Source of the DNA: Streptomyces sp. TSRI0281
GTDB taxonomy: Bacteria; Actinomycetota; Actinomycetes; Streptomycetales; Streptomycetaceae
Length of the DNA stretch: 64,000 bases
Reading direction: 5' to 3'
Assembly (NCBI RefSeq): GCF_001905125.1
Contig: NZ_LWLE01000001.1
Location: 958,880 to 1,022,879 of the forward strand
A program made the position numbers and the translations under genes. The notes beneath the pieces are model-generated. The model had not been told where the DNA came from, did no database searches, and was given only the letters and a program-made list of their open reading frames with translations. Shown piece after piece: positions 1 through 7,211 of the stretch. How positions within the stretch are numbered: position 1 is the stretch's first letter; each line of letters opens with the position of its first letter.

Positions 1-2
1 GC

Positions 3-194
3 CATGTGATGGAGCTGGTCGAGTCGCTGTGCGACTGGGTGGCCGTCATGGCCGCGGGCCGGATCAAGGCGCAGGGCACGCTCGCGGAAGTGCGCGGCGA
101 TGCCCCCTCGTTGCAGAGCGCCTTCCTGGAGCTGGTCGGCGCGGGCGGCCGGGACACCGGGGACTCCCTGGACTGGCTGGGCGGCACCCGATGA
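3..194 (+). CDS. ABC transporter ATP-binding protein, C-terminal end (partial)
   Basis: Only the last 63 codons are inside the window. The reading frame begins with His-Val-Met-Glu, which fits the H-loop histidine of an ABC ATPase, followed by the usual tail 'VAVMAAGRIKAQGTL'. The gene therefore starts upstream. Its stop codon overlaps the start of the next gene (ATGA at 191-194), so the two are translationally coupled: this is the nucleotide-binding subunit for the membrane protein that follows. The substrate cannot be told from this fragment. Confidence 0.85.
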   Translation, partial: HVMELVESLCDWVAVMAAGRIKAQGTLAEVRGDAPSLQSAFLELVGAGGRDTGDSLDWLGGTR

Positions 195-1834
195 GCGTGC
201 TCGACGTCCCCGAGGGGACCACGGCCCCGGCCGCCCGGAGCGAGGGCATCGTCTCCGTCTTCGTACGGCTCAAGCTGACGCTCCTGCGCAACGGGCTGCG
301 GCAGTCCTCCGGGCGGCGGGCCGTGTTCATCACGTCCCTGGTGTTCACGCTGCTGATCGCCGCCGGTCAGGTGCTCGGGCTGATCCTGATGCGCGGGCAC
401 GCCGACGCGGGCACCCTCGTCGTGCTGCTCACGGCGGTGGTGGCGGCCGGCTGGGCCGTGCTGCCGCTGTTCTTCCCCAGCGGCGACGAGACCCTCGATC
501 CGAGCCGGCTGGTGATGCTGCCACTGCGTCCCCGCCCGCTGGTCCGGGCGCTGCTGGTGGCCTCCCTGGTGGGCATCGGCCCGCTGTTCACGCTCTGCCT
601 CGCCCTGGGTTCGGTGCTGGCCCTGGCGCACGGGGCCGCGGGCGTGGTGTTCGGGGTGATCGCGGTCCCGCTGACGCTGCTGATCTGTGTGGCGCTGGCC
701 CGCTCCGTCGCCACCGCCAACATCCGGCTGCTGACCTCGCGCAAGGGCCGCGATCTGGCGGTACTGAGCGGTCTGGTGATCGCGGTCGGCATCCAGTTCG
801 TCAACTTCGGCGCGCAGCGGCTCGGCCGGGCGGGCGGGCTCGGCGCGCTGGAGCCGGTGGCGGACGTGGTGCGCTGGCTGCCGGGGGCCTCGGCCATAGG
901 GGCGGTGGACGCCGCCTCGGACGGTTCGTACGGGCGGGCCCTCGTGCAGCTGCTGATCTCGGTCGCGGCGCTGGTGGCGCTGCTGTGGCTGTGGCAGCGG
1001 AGCCTGGTGAAGCTGATGACCTCGCCGGACGGTTCGACGCTGGCCGCGTCCGCGCCCGCCCGCAAGGAGTCCGCCCCGGGCCGCTCGGGGCTCGCCGCGC
1101 TGCTGCCGGAGGGCCGTACGGCCACGGTGATGCAGCGCAGCCTGCGGTACGTGGCACGGGACCCGAAGACCAAGGCGGCCTGGGTGACGGCGCTGGCGAT
1201 CGGGCTGATCGTGCCGGTGCTCAACGCGGTGCAGGGCGCCGGCTCGGTCTACTTCGCGTGCTTCGCCGCCGGGATGCTCGGGATGCAGATGTACAACCAG
1301 TTCGGCCAGGACACCTCCGCCTTCTGGATGGTGGCGCTGACGATCTCCTCGACCCGGGACGCGTACCTCGAACTGCGGGCGCGGGCACTGGCGTTGCTGA
1401 TCGTCACCTTGCCGTACACGATTCTGGTGACCTTGGTGACGGCCGCGGTCATCGGCGACTGGAGGGCGATGCCGGGGGCGATGGGGCTGTCGTTCGCGCT
1501 GCTGGGCGCGATGCTGGCGACCGGCGCGGTGGCCTCCGCCGCGTTCCCGTACTCGATCCCGCAGGACGGCGCGTTCAAGAACGTGGTGCCGGGGCAGGGC
1601 GGGCTCGCCTGGATCTCGATCCTGGGCGGGATGGTCGCCTCGGCGCTGCTGGCGGCGCCCGTGATCGCGCTGACGATCTGGCTGCATGTGTCGGACCAGC
1701 AGGACACGTTGTGGCTGCTGGTGCCGGTGGGGGCCGTATACGGGGCGTTCATCGGCTGGACGGGGCTGCGGGTGGCGGCTCCGCGCACGGCGAACCGGCT
1801 GCCGGAGATCCTGACCGCGGTCAGCAAGGGCTGA
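191..1834 (+). CDS. ABC transporter permease (large multi-span membrane protein)
   Basis: A 547-aa protein with two blocks of hydrophobic segments. The first runs from about residue 50 to 280, then comes a polar loop (about 285-330, Ala/Ser/Arg-rich), and the second from about 345 to 540, roughly ten to twelve membrane helices in all. ATG at 191 is preferred because it overlaps the ATPase stop (ATGA); upstream in-frame codons lie inside the ATPase gene. It resembles the long permeases of two-gene Streptomyces ABC exporters, but no motif fixes the cargo. A GC-rich stretch of about 100 bp separates it from the convergent hydrolase. Confidence 0.8.
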   Translation: MSVLDVPEGTTAPAARSEGIVSVFVRLKLTLLRNGLRQSSGRRAVFITSLVFTLLIAAGQVLGLILMRGHADAGTLVVLLTAVVAAGWAVLPLFFPSGDETLDPSRLVMLPLRPRPLVRALLVASLVGIGPLFTLCLALGSVLALAHGAAGVVFGVIAVPLTLLICVALARSVATANIRLLTSRKGRDLAVLSGLVIAVGIQFVNFGAQRLGRAGGLGALEPVADVVRWLPGASAIGAVDAASDGSYGRALVQLLISVAALVALLWLWQRSLVKLMTSPDGSTLAASAPARKESAPGRSGLAALLPEGRTATVMQRSLRYVARDPKTKAAWVTALAIGLIVPVLNAVQGAGSVYFACFAAGMLGMQMYNQFGQDTSAFWMVALTISSTRDAYLELRARALALLIVTLPYTILVTLVTAAVIGDWRAMPGAMGLSFALLGAMLATGAVASAAFPYSIPQDGAFKNVVPGQGGLAWISILGGMVASALLAAPVIALTIWLHVSDQQDTLWLLVPVGAVYGAFIGWTGLRVAAPRTANRLPEILTAVSKG

Positions 1835-1937
1835 CCGACAGGCAGCGGCGGGCGGATGGCTCGGAGCTGGCGGCGGCGGGGCGGGTGGCCCGGTGCGGGG
1901 GCGGGGGGCCCGGGGCCGGGGCGGGTGGCCGCGGGCT

Positions 1938-2831
1938 TTACGGGGTGACCGGCTCCCGGTCCTCGTGGGAGTCCTCCGCCAATTGCTCCAGGAACGGCTC
2001 CACCGCCGCCCGCCAGCCCTCCGGCTGGTCGTAGTGGACGAGGTGGCCGGCGTCCGCCACCTCCGCGTACTGGCCGCGCGGCAGGACCCGCACCATCTCC
2101 TGGGCCTCGGCCCGGCCCAGCTCCCCGTCCAGCCCGCGCAGGACCAGGGCCGGACACCGGACCTGTGTCAGCTCCTCCCAGTGCGCGTCGAAGACCCAGG
2201 TCGCCCGGGACGTGAGCATCTGGCGGCGCGAGAACACGGGGCGCCAGCCGTCGGCCCGCTCCGCCATCACCTCGGCGTAGAACTCGCCGCGGGAGGGGCT
2301 CGGCCGCTCCACCCAGGGGTCGTCCTCGCCGAACCACTTCCGTACGTCGGCGAGGGTCGCGAAGGGGACGGGCCAGGAGTCGAACCAGTCCTTCCACTCC
2401 CGCTGGGAGGCGGCGCCGAGTGCGGAGGCCCGCATGTCGGAGATGACGAGCGCCCGGACGAGATCGGGGCGCTTCGCGGCGAGCTGCCAGCCGGTGAGGG
2501 CGCCCATCGCGTGACCGATGACGGTGACGGGGCCGAGGTCCAGCTGTTCGATGGCGGCCTCGGCGTCGGCGACGTAGGCGTCGCGGGTGTACGGGCCGTC
2601 GGTGGGCTTCTCGCTGCGGCCGTGGCCCCGCTGGTCGAGGCCGACCGCCCGGTGCCGCTCGGCGAGCCAGCGGGCGGTGGCGGCCCAGTGCGAGGCCCGG
2701 CCCATCAGCCCGTGGAGCAATAAGATCCCGGGCACGCGCTCCGCCTCCGCGCGCGCTTTGGGTGGATCCGCGAACTCCCACGCCGCGAGGCGTGCACCGC
2801 CGGATCCGGTCACATCGATGCGCTGCACCAT
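1938..2831 (-). CDS. alpha/beta hydrolase
   Basis: A 297-aa alpha/beta-hydrolase-fold protein. It has the oxyanion-loop HG motif near the N-terminus ('LLLHGLMGRASHW'), 'DQRGHGRS', a nucleophile-elbow-like 'VIGHAMGALTG' and a C-terminal 'AGHLVHYDQP' supplying the catalytic histidine. The elbow reads G-H-A-M-G instead of G-x-S-x-G, so Ala sits where the nucleophilic Ser normally is. It may be inactive as an esterase or use different chemistry. ATG at 2831 is chosen over the in-frame GTG at 2843 because an AAGGGGG Shine-Dalgarno lies about 11 nt upstream of the ATG. An SOS-like motif lies about 60-75 nt upstream. Substrate unknown. Confidence 0.82.
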   Translation of the reverse strand: MVQRIDVTGSGGARLAAWEFADPPKARAEAERVPGILLLHGLMGRASHWAATARWLAERHRAVGLDQRGHGRSEKPTDGPYTRDAYVADAEAAIEQLDLGPVTVIGHAMGALTGWQLAAKRPDLVRALVISDMRASALGAASQREWKDWFDSWPVPFATLADVRKWFGEDDPWVERPSPSRGEFYAEVMAERADGWRPVFSRRQMLTSRATWVFDAHWEELTQVRCPALVLRGLDGELGRAEAQEMVRVLPRGQYAEVADAGHLVHYDQPEGWRAAVEPFLEQLAEDSHEDREPVTP

Positions 2832-2891
2832 AGGTTCTGGCACCCCCTTCTGGGTTCTCGATCACCGTGTGGTCGCATCACGCCAGACTAT

Positions 2892-2905
2892 CGAACGTTT
2901 ATTCG
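2892..2905. promoter_or_regulatory. LexA (SOS) box-like motif
   Basis: The 14 bases CGAACGTTTATTCG match the actinobacterial LexA pattern CGAACRNNYGTTCG at every fixed position except one (A for G at the start of the right half). It lies 61-74 nt upstream of the hydrolase start codon. A single near match is suggestive only; binding is inferred. Confidence 0.35.
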
Positions 2906-3072
2906 AAAACCGGGTTCCGCCACATAACACCCCACCTTCGAGTGACCGCGCCCAAGGATTGACGGCCGCCGCCGGGGGGAGATCTTCAGCGGGAGGCGGG
3001 CCGCTCGGGGATGACGGTTCGTGGGGATTGACCTTGAGAGCTCGGGGCTCCAGGTCAGCGAAGGGGAGGACC

Positions 3073-3100
3073 GGCCCCGGCGCCCTCGGGCGCCGGGGCC
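3073..3100. terminator. strong GC hairpin, terminator-like
   Basis: Thirteen perfectly paired bases (GGCCCCGGCGCCC and its complement) flank a TC loop. No gene ends immediately beside it, so whether it terminates transcription or caps an unrecognised RNA is open. Confidence 0.35.
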
Positions 3101-3620
3101 GCCCCCTGTTCCCCAGGTGCCGGGAGCGCCCCGCCGGCCTCGTACGACAACGATGGCAACGAGCGGGCGGAAGCGCACCGGAGCATGTGTACGGGCACGG
3201 GCACGGACATCGGTGCGGGAACAGCCATGCGTACGGGGGCAGCCATGGGCACGGGAACGGACAGGGGCCTGGGCAGGGGGACAGCAGCCGGTCGCCGAAC
3301 GGCGAACGGCATGGGATTCCGGGCTCGTGGCAGCCGCCCTTCGGCGCACATGCCAGTACGACGGGCGCATTCCCTGCTCCCTCCCCGACCGCGCGGCCGA
3401 ACCCGGCCGGCACCCTCAGGTCATATGCCTGGCCTCAGCCTGGCACGCGAGGCGCGCGGGCGCTGCAATTCCGGACGGAAATCAGAAAGCGGGCGTTACG
3501 GTTCGGTTTCCGTAGCGCCGCGCTTCCCGTTCCGTACGCGCCGTCCGCGCGCCGTTTTCCTACGCCGGGCGTGCGCCCCGCGTCGGGCCTGCGCGTCGGC
3601 CCTCCCGGCCGGACCTGCGC

Positions 3621-3710
3621 GTCACTGCTTCGTGCCGGTGCTCAGTGCTGGTGCTTCGTGCCGGTGCGTCACTGCTTCGTGCCGGTGCTTAGTGCTGATG
3701 CTTCGCGCCG
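3621..3710. repeat. tandem duplication, period 47 bp
   Basis: A unit beginning GTCACTGCTTCGTGCCGGTG at 3621 recurs at 3668 with few changes. It also contains an internal echo of CTTCGTGCCGGTGC. It lies directly after the dmdR1 stop codon and may be a slippage product. No function is evident. Confidence 0.6.
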
Positions 3711-3712
3711 TG

Positions 3713-4405
3713 TCAGCGCTTCGCGACGAACACGTGCGAGGCGACCTCGGTGTCCAGCTCGGCCGCCTCCCCGCTGGAGCCGACCAGCACACCGCCGGGC
3801 GACTCCGTCACGCTGACCACGGAGCCGGGCTGCACGCCCGCGCGCCGCAGTGTGTACATCAGCTGGGCGTCGGTCTGGATCGGCTCGCCGATCCGCCGCA
3901 CCACCACCGTCTTGCCCTCCGCGCCCGGGTCGAGCTCGGCCAGGCTGACCATGCCCTCGTCCAGGAACGGATCGGCCTCGGCCTTCTCGCCCAGCTCCTC
4001 CAGGCCCGGGATGGGATTCCCGTACGGAGACTCCGTGGGGTGCCGCAGCAGCTCCAGCACCCGGCGCTCCACGGCCTCGCTCATGACGTGCTCCCAGCGG
4101 CACGCCTCGGCGTGGACCTGCTCCCACTCCAGGCCGATCACGTCGACGAGCAGGCACTCGGCCAGCCGGTGCTTGCGCATCACGCGCGTCGCGAGCCTGC
4201 GGCCCTCGTCCGTCAGCTCCAGATGGCGGTCGCCCGCGACCTGGACGAGTCCGTCGCGCTCCATGCGCGCCACCGTCTGGCTGACCGTCGGACCGCTCTG
4301 GTCCAGCCGTTCAGCAATCCGGGCGCGCATGGGGACCACGCCTTCCTCTTCGAGTTCGAGGATGGTGCGGAGATACATCTCCGTGGTGTCGATCAGTCCG
4401 GACAT
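3713..4405 (-). CDS. dmdR1: DtxR-family iron-dependent transcriptional regulator (DmdR1/IdeR type)
   Basis: A 230-aa metal-dependent repressor, the usual length for the family. It begins MSGLIDTTEMYLRTI. The winged helix occupies about residues 1-70 ('DQSGPTVSQTVARMERDGL' is the recognition helix), followed by the metal-binding/dimerisation domain ('HRLAECLLVDVIGLEW', 'EACRWEHVMS') and a C-terminal SH3-like FeoA domain. With Fe2+ it represses siderophore and iron-uptake genes. ATG at 4405 has a GAGGGG ribosome site 5 nt upstream; the frame stays open another 71 codons upstream but without family sequence. It is divergent from the SIS gene, as I recall for S. coelicolor dmdR1 (SCO4394), where an antisense gene, adm, was also reported. 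Confidence 0.92.
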   Translation of the reverse strand: MSGLIDTTEMYLRTILELEEEGVVPMRARIAERLDQSGPTVSQTVARMERDGLVQVAGDRHLELTDEGRRLATRVMRKHRLAECLLVDVIGLEWEQVHAEACRWEHVMSEAVERRVLELLRHPTESPYGNPIPGLEELGEKAEADPFLDEGMVSLAELDPGAEGKTVVVRRIGEPIQTDAQLMYTLRRAGVQPGSVVSVTESPGGVLVGSSGEAAELDTEVASHVFVAKR

Positions 4406-4529
4406 ACGTGCCCCTCGATGCTGTGACAAGAAAAACGTCGTGCGATGGCCCTGCACCAATTCTGACGCATACCGCCGACAACCGTGCCGCACGGACCGAA
4501 GACCATGCGGCGGAGCGGCCCAGGCGCTA

Positions 4530-4559
4530 TTGACAGGCCACTGGTCCAGACCGCAACGT
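4530..4559 (+). promoter_or_regulatory. promoter with DasR-like operator (dre) upstream of the SIS gene
   Basis: A consensus -35 TTGACA (4530-4535) stands about 18 bp before CAACGT (4554-4559), a plausible Streptomyces -10. Between and overlapping them lies ACTGGTCCAGACCGCA (4540-4555), which matches 13 of 16 positions of the DasR responsive element ACTGGTCTAGACCACT. The placement suits a repressor. DasR is the GntR-type regulator of aminosugar metabolism, relieved by GlcN-6-P and GlcNAc-6-P. Confidence 0.65.
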
Positions 4560-4604
4560 GATCGGCGGCACGGACATCCCACCCCGCCGAAAGGGCTCTC
4601 CCCG

Positions 4605-5360
4605 ATGAGCGAAAGCAAGCTGGCCGGTCAGTTCTTCGACGCAGCGATCGGCCTGCTGACGCGCGTGCGGGACGAGGAATCCGGCAACATCGCGGCCGCT
4701 GGTGCCGCCATCGCCGACACCGTCGAGGCGGGCGGCCGGCTCTTCGCCTTCGGCGCCGGGCACTCCTCCCTCGCCGCGCAGGACGTCGTCTACCGGGCGG
4801 GCGGGCTCGCCCTGATGAACCTGCTCACGGTGCCGGGCACCATGGGCGTCGACGTCATGCCCGCCACGCTCGGCTCCGCGCTGGAGCGGGTGGACGGGCT
4901 CGCGTCGGCGGTACTGGACACCAGCCCCGCCACGTCCGGCGACGTACTCGTGATCATCTCGCTGTCCGGGCGCAACGCGCTGCCCATCGAGATGGCGCTG
5001 AACGCCCGTGCGCTCGGGCTGAAGGTCATCGGCGTCACCTCGGTCGCGTACACGGAGGGCACCCGGTCCCGGCATGTCTCGGGCGGCTTCCTGCGGGACC
5101 ACTGCGACATCGTGCTCGACAGCAAGATCGCGATCGGCGACGCCGAACTGACGACGGACGGCATCGAGGCGCCGTTCGCGCCCGCGTCGACGGTGGTCAC
5201 CAGTGCGGTGATGCAGGCCATGATGGCCGCCGCCGCCGAGGAGCTGGTGGCCAGGGGGATCGAGCCGCCGCTGCTGCGGTCGGGCAACGTCGACGGCGGA
5301 CACGAGTGGAACGGCCGGGTCATGACGGAGTACGCGGACCGGGTCTTCTACCGCCACTGA
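4605..5360 (+). CDS. nagS: SIS-domain phosphosugar-binding protein (UPF0309; NagS-like)
   Basis: A 251-aa single SIS domain protein. The phosphosugar-binding loops are visible as 'FGAGHSSLAAQD' (about residue 48) and 'ISLSGRNALPIEMA' (about 122), followed by 'LKVIGVTSV'. The UPF0309 family was long uncharacterised. From memory, the S. coelicolor counterpart (SCO4393, nagS) determines toxicity of glucosamine and GlcNAc and acts on GlcNAc-6-P; that should be verified. The DasR-like operator at its promoter independently supports an aminosugar role. ATG 4605 follows an AAGGG element. The frame is open upstream across the dmdR1 antisense strand, which is not taken as coding. Confidence 0.85.
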   Translation: MSESKLAGQFFDAAIGLLTRVRDEESGNIAAAGAAIADTVEAGGRLFAFGAGHSSLAAQDVVYRAGGLALMNLLTVPGTMGVDVMPATLGSALERVDGLASAVLDTSPATSGDVLVIISLSGRNALPIEMALNARALGLKVIGVTSVAYTEGTRSRHVSGGFLRDHCDIVLDSKIAIGDAELTTDGIEAPFAPASTVVTSAVMQAMMAAAAEELVARGIEPPLLRSGNVDGGHEWNGRVMTEYADRVFYRH

Positions 5361-5444
5361 ACCAAGGGGTCCGGATCTTCCGCCACCCCTGCCGCCCGAG
5401 CAGCCCCGCCGCCTCCGCCCCGCCCCCGCCACCTCCGCCGCCCT

Positions 5445-5487
5445 GTGAGGGCCGGGGCGGCCGGGCCTCACGGGGCCCGGCCCTCAC
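5445..5487. terminator. bidirectional terminator between convergent genes
   Basis: Twelve-base arms GTGAGGGCCGGG (5445-5456) and its complement (5476-5487) pair perfectly. The site lies between the SIS gene and the convergent PAS gene, overlapping the latter's stop codon, so it can serve both strands. Confidence 0.6.
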
Positions 5488-6914
5488 CCCCCGGACGGGC
5501 CCCCGGTGCCGCTGCCCGCGCCCGGTCCGCCGGCGCGCAGCAGCCGGTGCAGATCCACCGCGGACGCGACCCGGACCGCCACACTCTCCGCGTACATCGC
5601 GTCCGGGCGTTCGAACGCGACCCGGTTCGCCGCCCGCAGGAACGTCACCACGCCCAGCGTCCTGCCCCGGCTCCGGAGCACCGTGCACAGGGCGTGCGCC
5701 GCGTCCCGGGGCCACTGCCGCTCCAGCGCCCACGCCCCGTCCACCGCACCCGCCGCACCCGCGCTCACCCGTACCGAGCCGGTGCGCTCCACCGCCTGGA
5801 GGGCCGGGTGGCCGGGGCCGTAGCGCGCCGGGACGGCACCGCCCGACACCGGAAGGCACGGGCCCGGCGCGTCGGACGGCGTCGCCGCGGCCCGCACCAG
5901 CCGCTCCCCCGCCACCAGGTCGACCAGCGCATGGTCGGCGAACCCGGCCAGCGCGAAGTCCAGCGACGACGTCGCCGCCTCCATCGGGTCCTCGCACTCG
6001 GACGCCGCCCGCGCGGCCCGGTGCAGCTGGTTGGCCCGGAAGCGCACCCGGTCCGCGTCCTGCTCGGCCAGCTTCGCCCGCGTCACGTCCTGGAACAGCC
6101 AGCCCACCCCCAGGGGCACGGGCTCCTCGGCCAGCGGTGAGGCCAGCCGCAGGAATCCGCTGCGCCAGCAGCGCCGCCGGTCGCCCTCCGCCGTCCGCAG
6201 GGTCACCCAGATCTCGGTGGGGGCGGTCGGCGCCCCCTCGGCGAGCACATGCTGCAACGCGCCCTCCAGGTCCTCGACGCCCTGCACGACGAGTTCGCCC
6301 AGGGGGCGCCCCAGCAGCGTCGTACGGCCGCCGCCCAGCGCCCGTGCCGCGTGGGAGTTGACGACCGTGGGCCGCAGATCGACGTCGACCAGCACCACAC
6401 CCCACGACGCGTCCTCGAACAGTGCCTCACTGAGCGCGATCGACCGCTCCAGGTCGATCTGCGCGTGCACCTCGCTGAACGCGCAGTAGACCCCGGCCGG
6501 CTTTCCGTCCGCGCCCCGCACCCCGGCCGACTGGGTCCGTACGAGAACCCGGCCGCCGTCCTTGCGCAGCAGCGCGAACTCGTGGACCTGGCGCCCCGGA
6601 GAGGCCATGGCGGACATCAGCCGCCCCTGCACCTCGTCCGCGTCGGCCCTGCGCACGGCCCAGCCCGCAAAGCCCATCCGCCCGACGGCCTCCTCGGCGG
6701 ACCAGCCGAGAATCCGCTCGGCCTCGCGGTTCCAGTGGGTGATCGTGCCGCCCGCGTCGAACGCGCACAGGGCTGCGTCCATCCCGTCGAGCAGTGCCGC
6801 GAGCAGTTCGGACCCGGGGATCGCCCCGGCCTCCGGGGACCCCGCGGCTGCTCTGCCGGGGCCCTCGTCCGGCCCGAGAGCGTCGGTGGTCCCACTGCTC
6901 CTGGAAGCACTCAT
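5484..6914 (-). CDS. PAS/PAS/GAF sensory protein without a catalytic output domain
   Basis: A 476-aa cytoplasmic protein. A first PAS domain (about 25-140) shows 'WNREAERILGWSAEEAVG' and 'ALLRKDGG'; a second (about 165-270) has 'VVNSHAARALGG'; and a GAF-like region (about 290-450) ends in 'LHRLL'. Related Streptomyces proteins usually continue into a PP2C (SpoIIE) phosphatase or kinase, but this one stops after the GAF region in a short Gly-rich tail. It may act by binding a partner. The start MSASRSS at 6914 is chosen because the 18 upstream codons look unlike the family; a start further upstream cannot be excluded. Confidence 0.72.
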   Translation of the reverse strand: MSASRSSGTTDALGPDEGPGRAAAGSPEAGAIPGSELLAALLDGMDAALCAFDAGGTITHWNREAERILGWSAEEAVGRMGFAGWAVRRADADEVQGRLMSAMASPGRQVHEFALLRKDGGRVLVRTQSAGVRGADGKPAGVYCAFSEVHAQIDLERSIALSEALFEDASWGVVLVDVDLRPTVVNSHAARALGGGRTTLLGRPLGELVVQGVEDLEGALQHVLAEGAPTAPTEIWVTLRTAEGDRRRCWRSGFLRLASPLAEEPVPLGVGWLFQDVTRAKLAEQDADRVRFRANQLHRAARAASECEDPMEAATSSLDFALAGFADHALVDLVAGERLVRAAATPSDAPGPCLPVSGGAVPARYGPGHPALQAVERTGSVRVSAGAAGAVDGAWALERQWPRDAAHALCTVLRSRGRTLGVVTFLRAANRVAFERPDAMYAESVAVRVASAVDLHRLLRAGGPGAGSGTGGPSGG

Positions 6915-7066
6915 TCCGTACCCCCCGCAGGACGTGTCGGCCCTTGCCGTACGTATTTCCGCACGCATCGCTGCACGTCACACCATTCAACTGGAACGTG
7001 ACCCGGCGCACATCCACTTCACCGAAATCCGGCGGCACCCCAGGTTCCGCCCGCCGTGCGGCGGGA

Positions 7067-7109
7067 GTTCACCCAGGGGCGGGCGTTCACCCTGCGACAG
7101 GAGTTCACC
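7067..7109 (+). promoter_or_regulatory. three GTTCACC direct repeats upstream of phytase (PHO-box-like)
   Basis: GTTCACC occurs at 7067-7073, 7085-7091 and 7103-7109, exactly 18 bp apart, 103-145 nt before the phytase start. GTTCACC is the core of the Streptomyces PhoP direct-repeat unit, but classical PHO boxes have an 11-bp period, so the spacing is unusual. Phosphate control of a phytase would make sense; this is inference. Confidence 0.45.
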
Positions 7110-7211
7110 GTGGGCACGGCGGAGTGTGCGCGGCCCGTCACTCCGTGTCCACCGCGCGCGCCCAGCCTTGGGGCGCATTCGTCATGTCCGTGACACCAAG
7201 GAGCCGTTCTC

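Larger units (their letters stand above)
2832..3712. other. 881-bp gene-poor stretch with hairpin and repeats
   Basis: No convincing gene was found: the open frames here have compositions dominated by Pro, Arg, Cys or Gly and no family resemblance. The stretch holds the SOS-like motif (2892-2905), a 13-bp perfect stem with a 2-nt loop (arms 3073-3085 and 3088-3100), a low-complexity run built on GGCACGG-like units around 3186-3290, and a tandem duplication just downstream of dmdR1. Confidence 0.6.

Noticed and set aside
1249-2865. Long minus-strand frame across the permease and hydrolase genes
   Set aside because: Arg/Gly/Pro-dominated composition, antisense to one real gene and a shifted frame of another.
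2862-3413. 183-codon minus-strand frame in the gene-poor stretch
   Set aside because: Extreme Pro/Cys/Arg content, no ribosome site, no recognisable domain, and it overlaps hairpins and repeats.
4406-4604. DmdR1 iron box in the dmdR1/SIS intergenic region
   Set aside because: No TTAGGTTAGGCT-like palindrome was found there.
7067-7109. Canonical 11-bp-period PHO box
   Set aside because: The GTTCACC copies are 18 bp apart, so the site is reported only as PHO-box-like.
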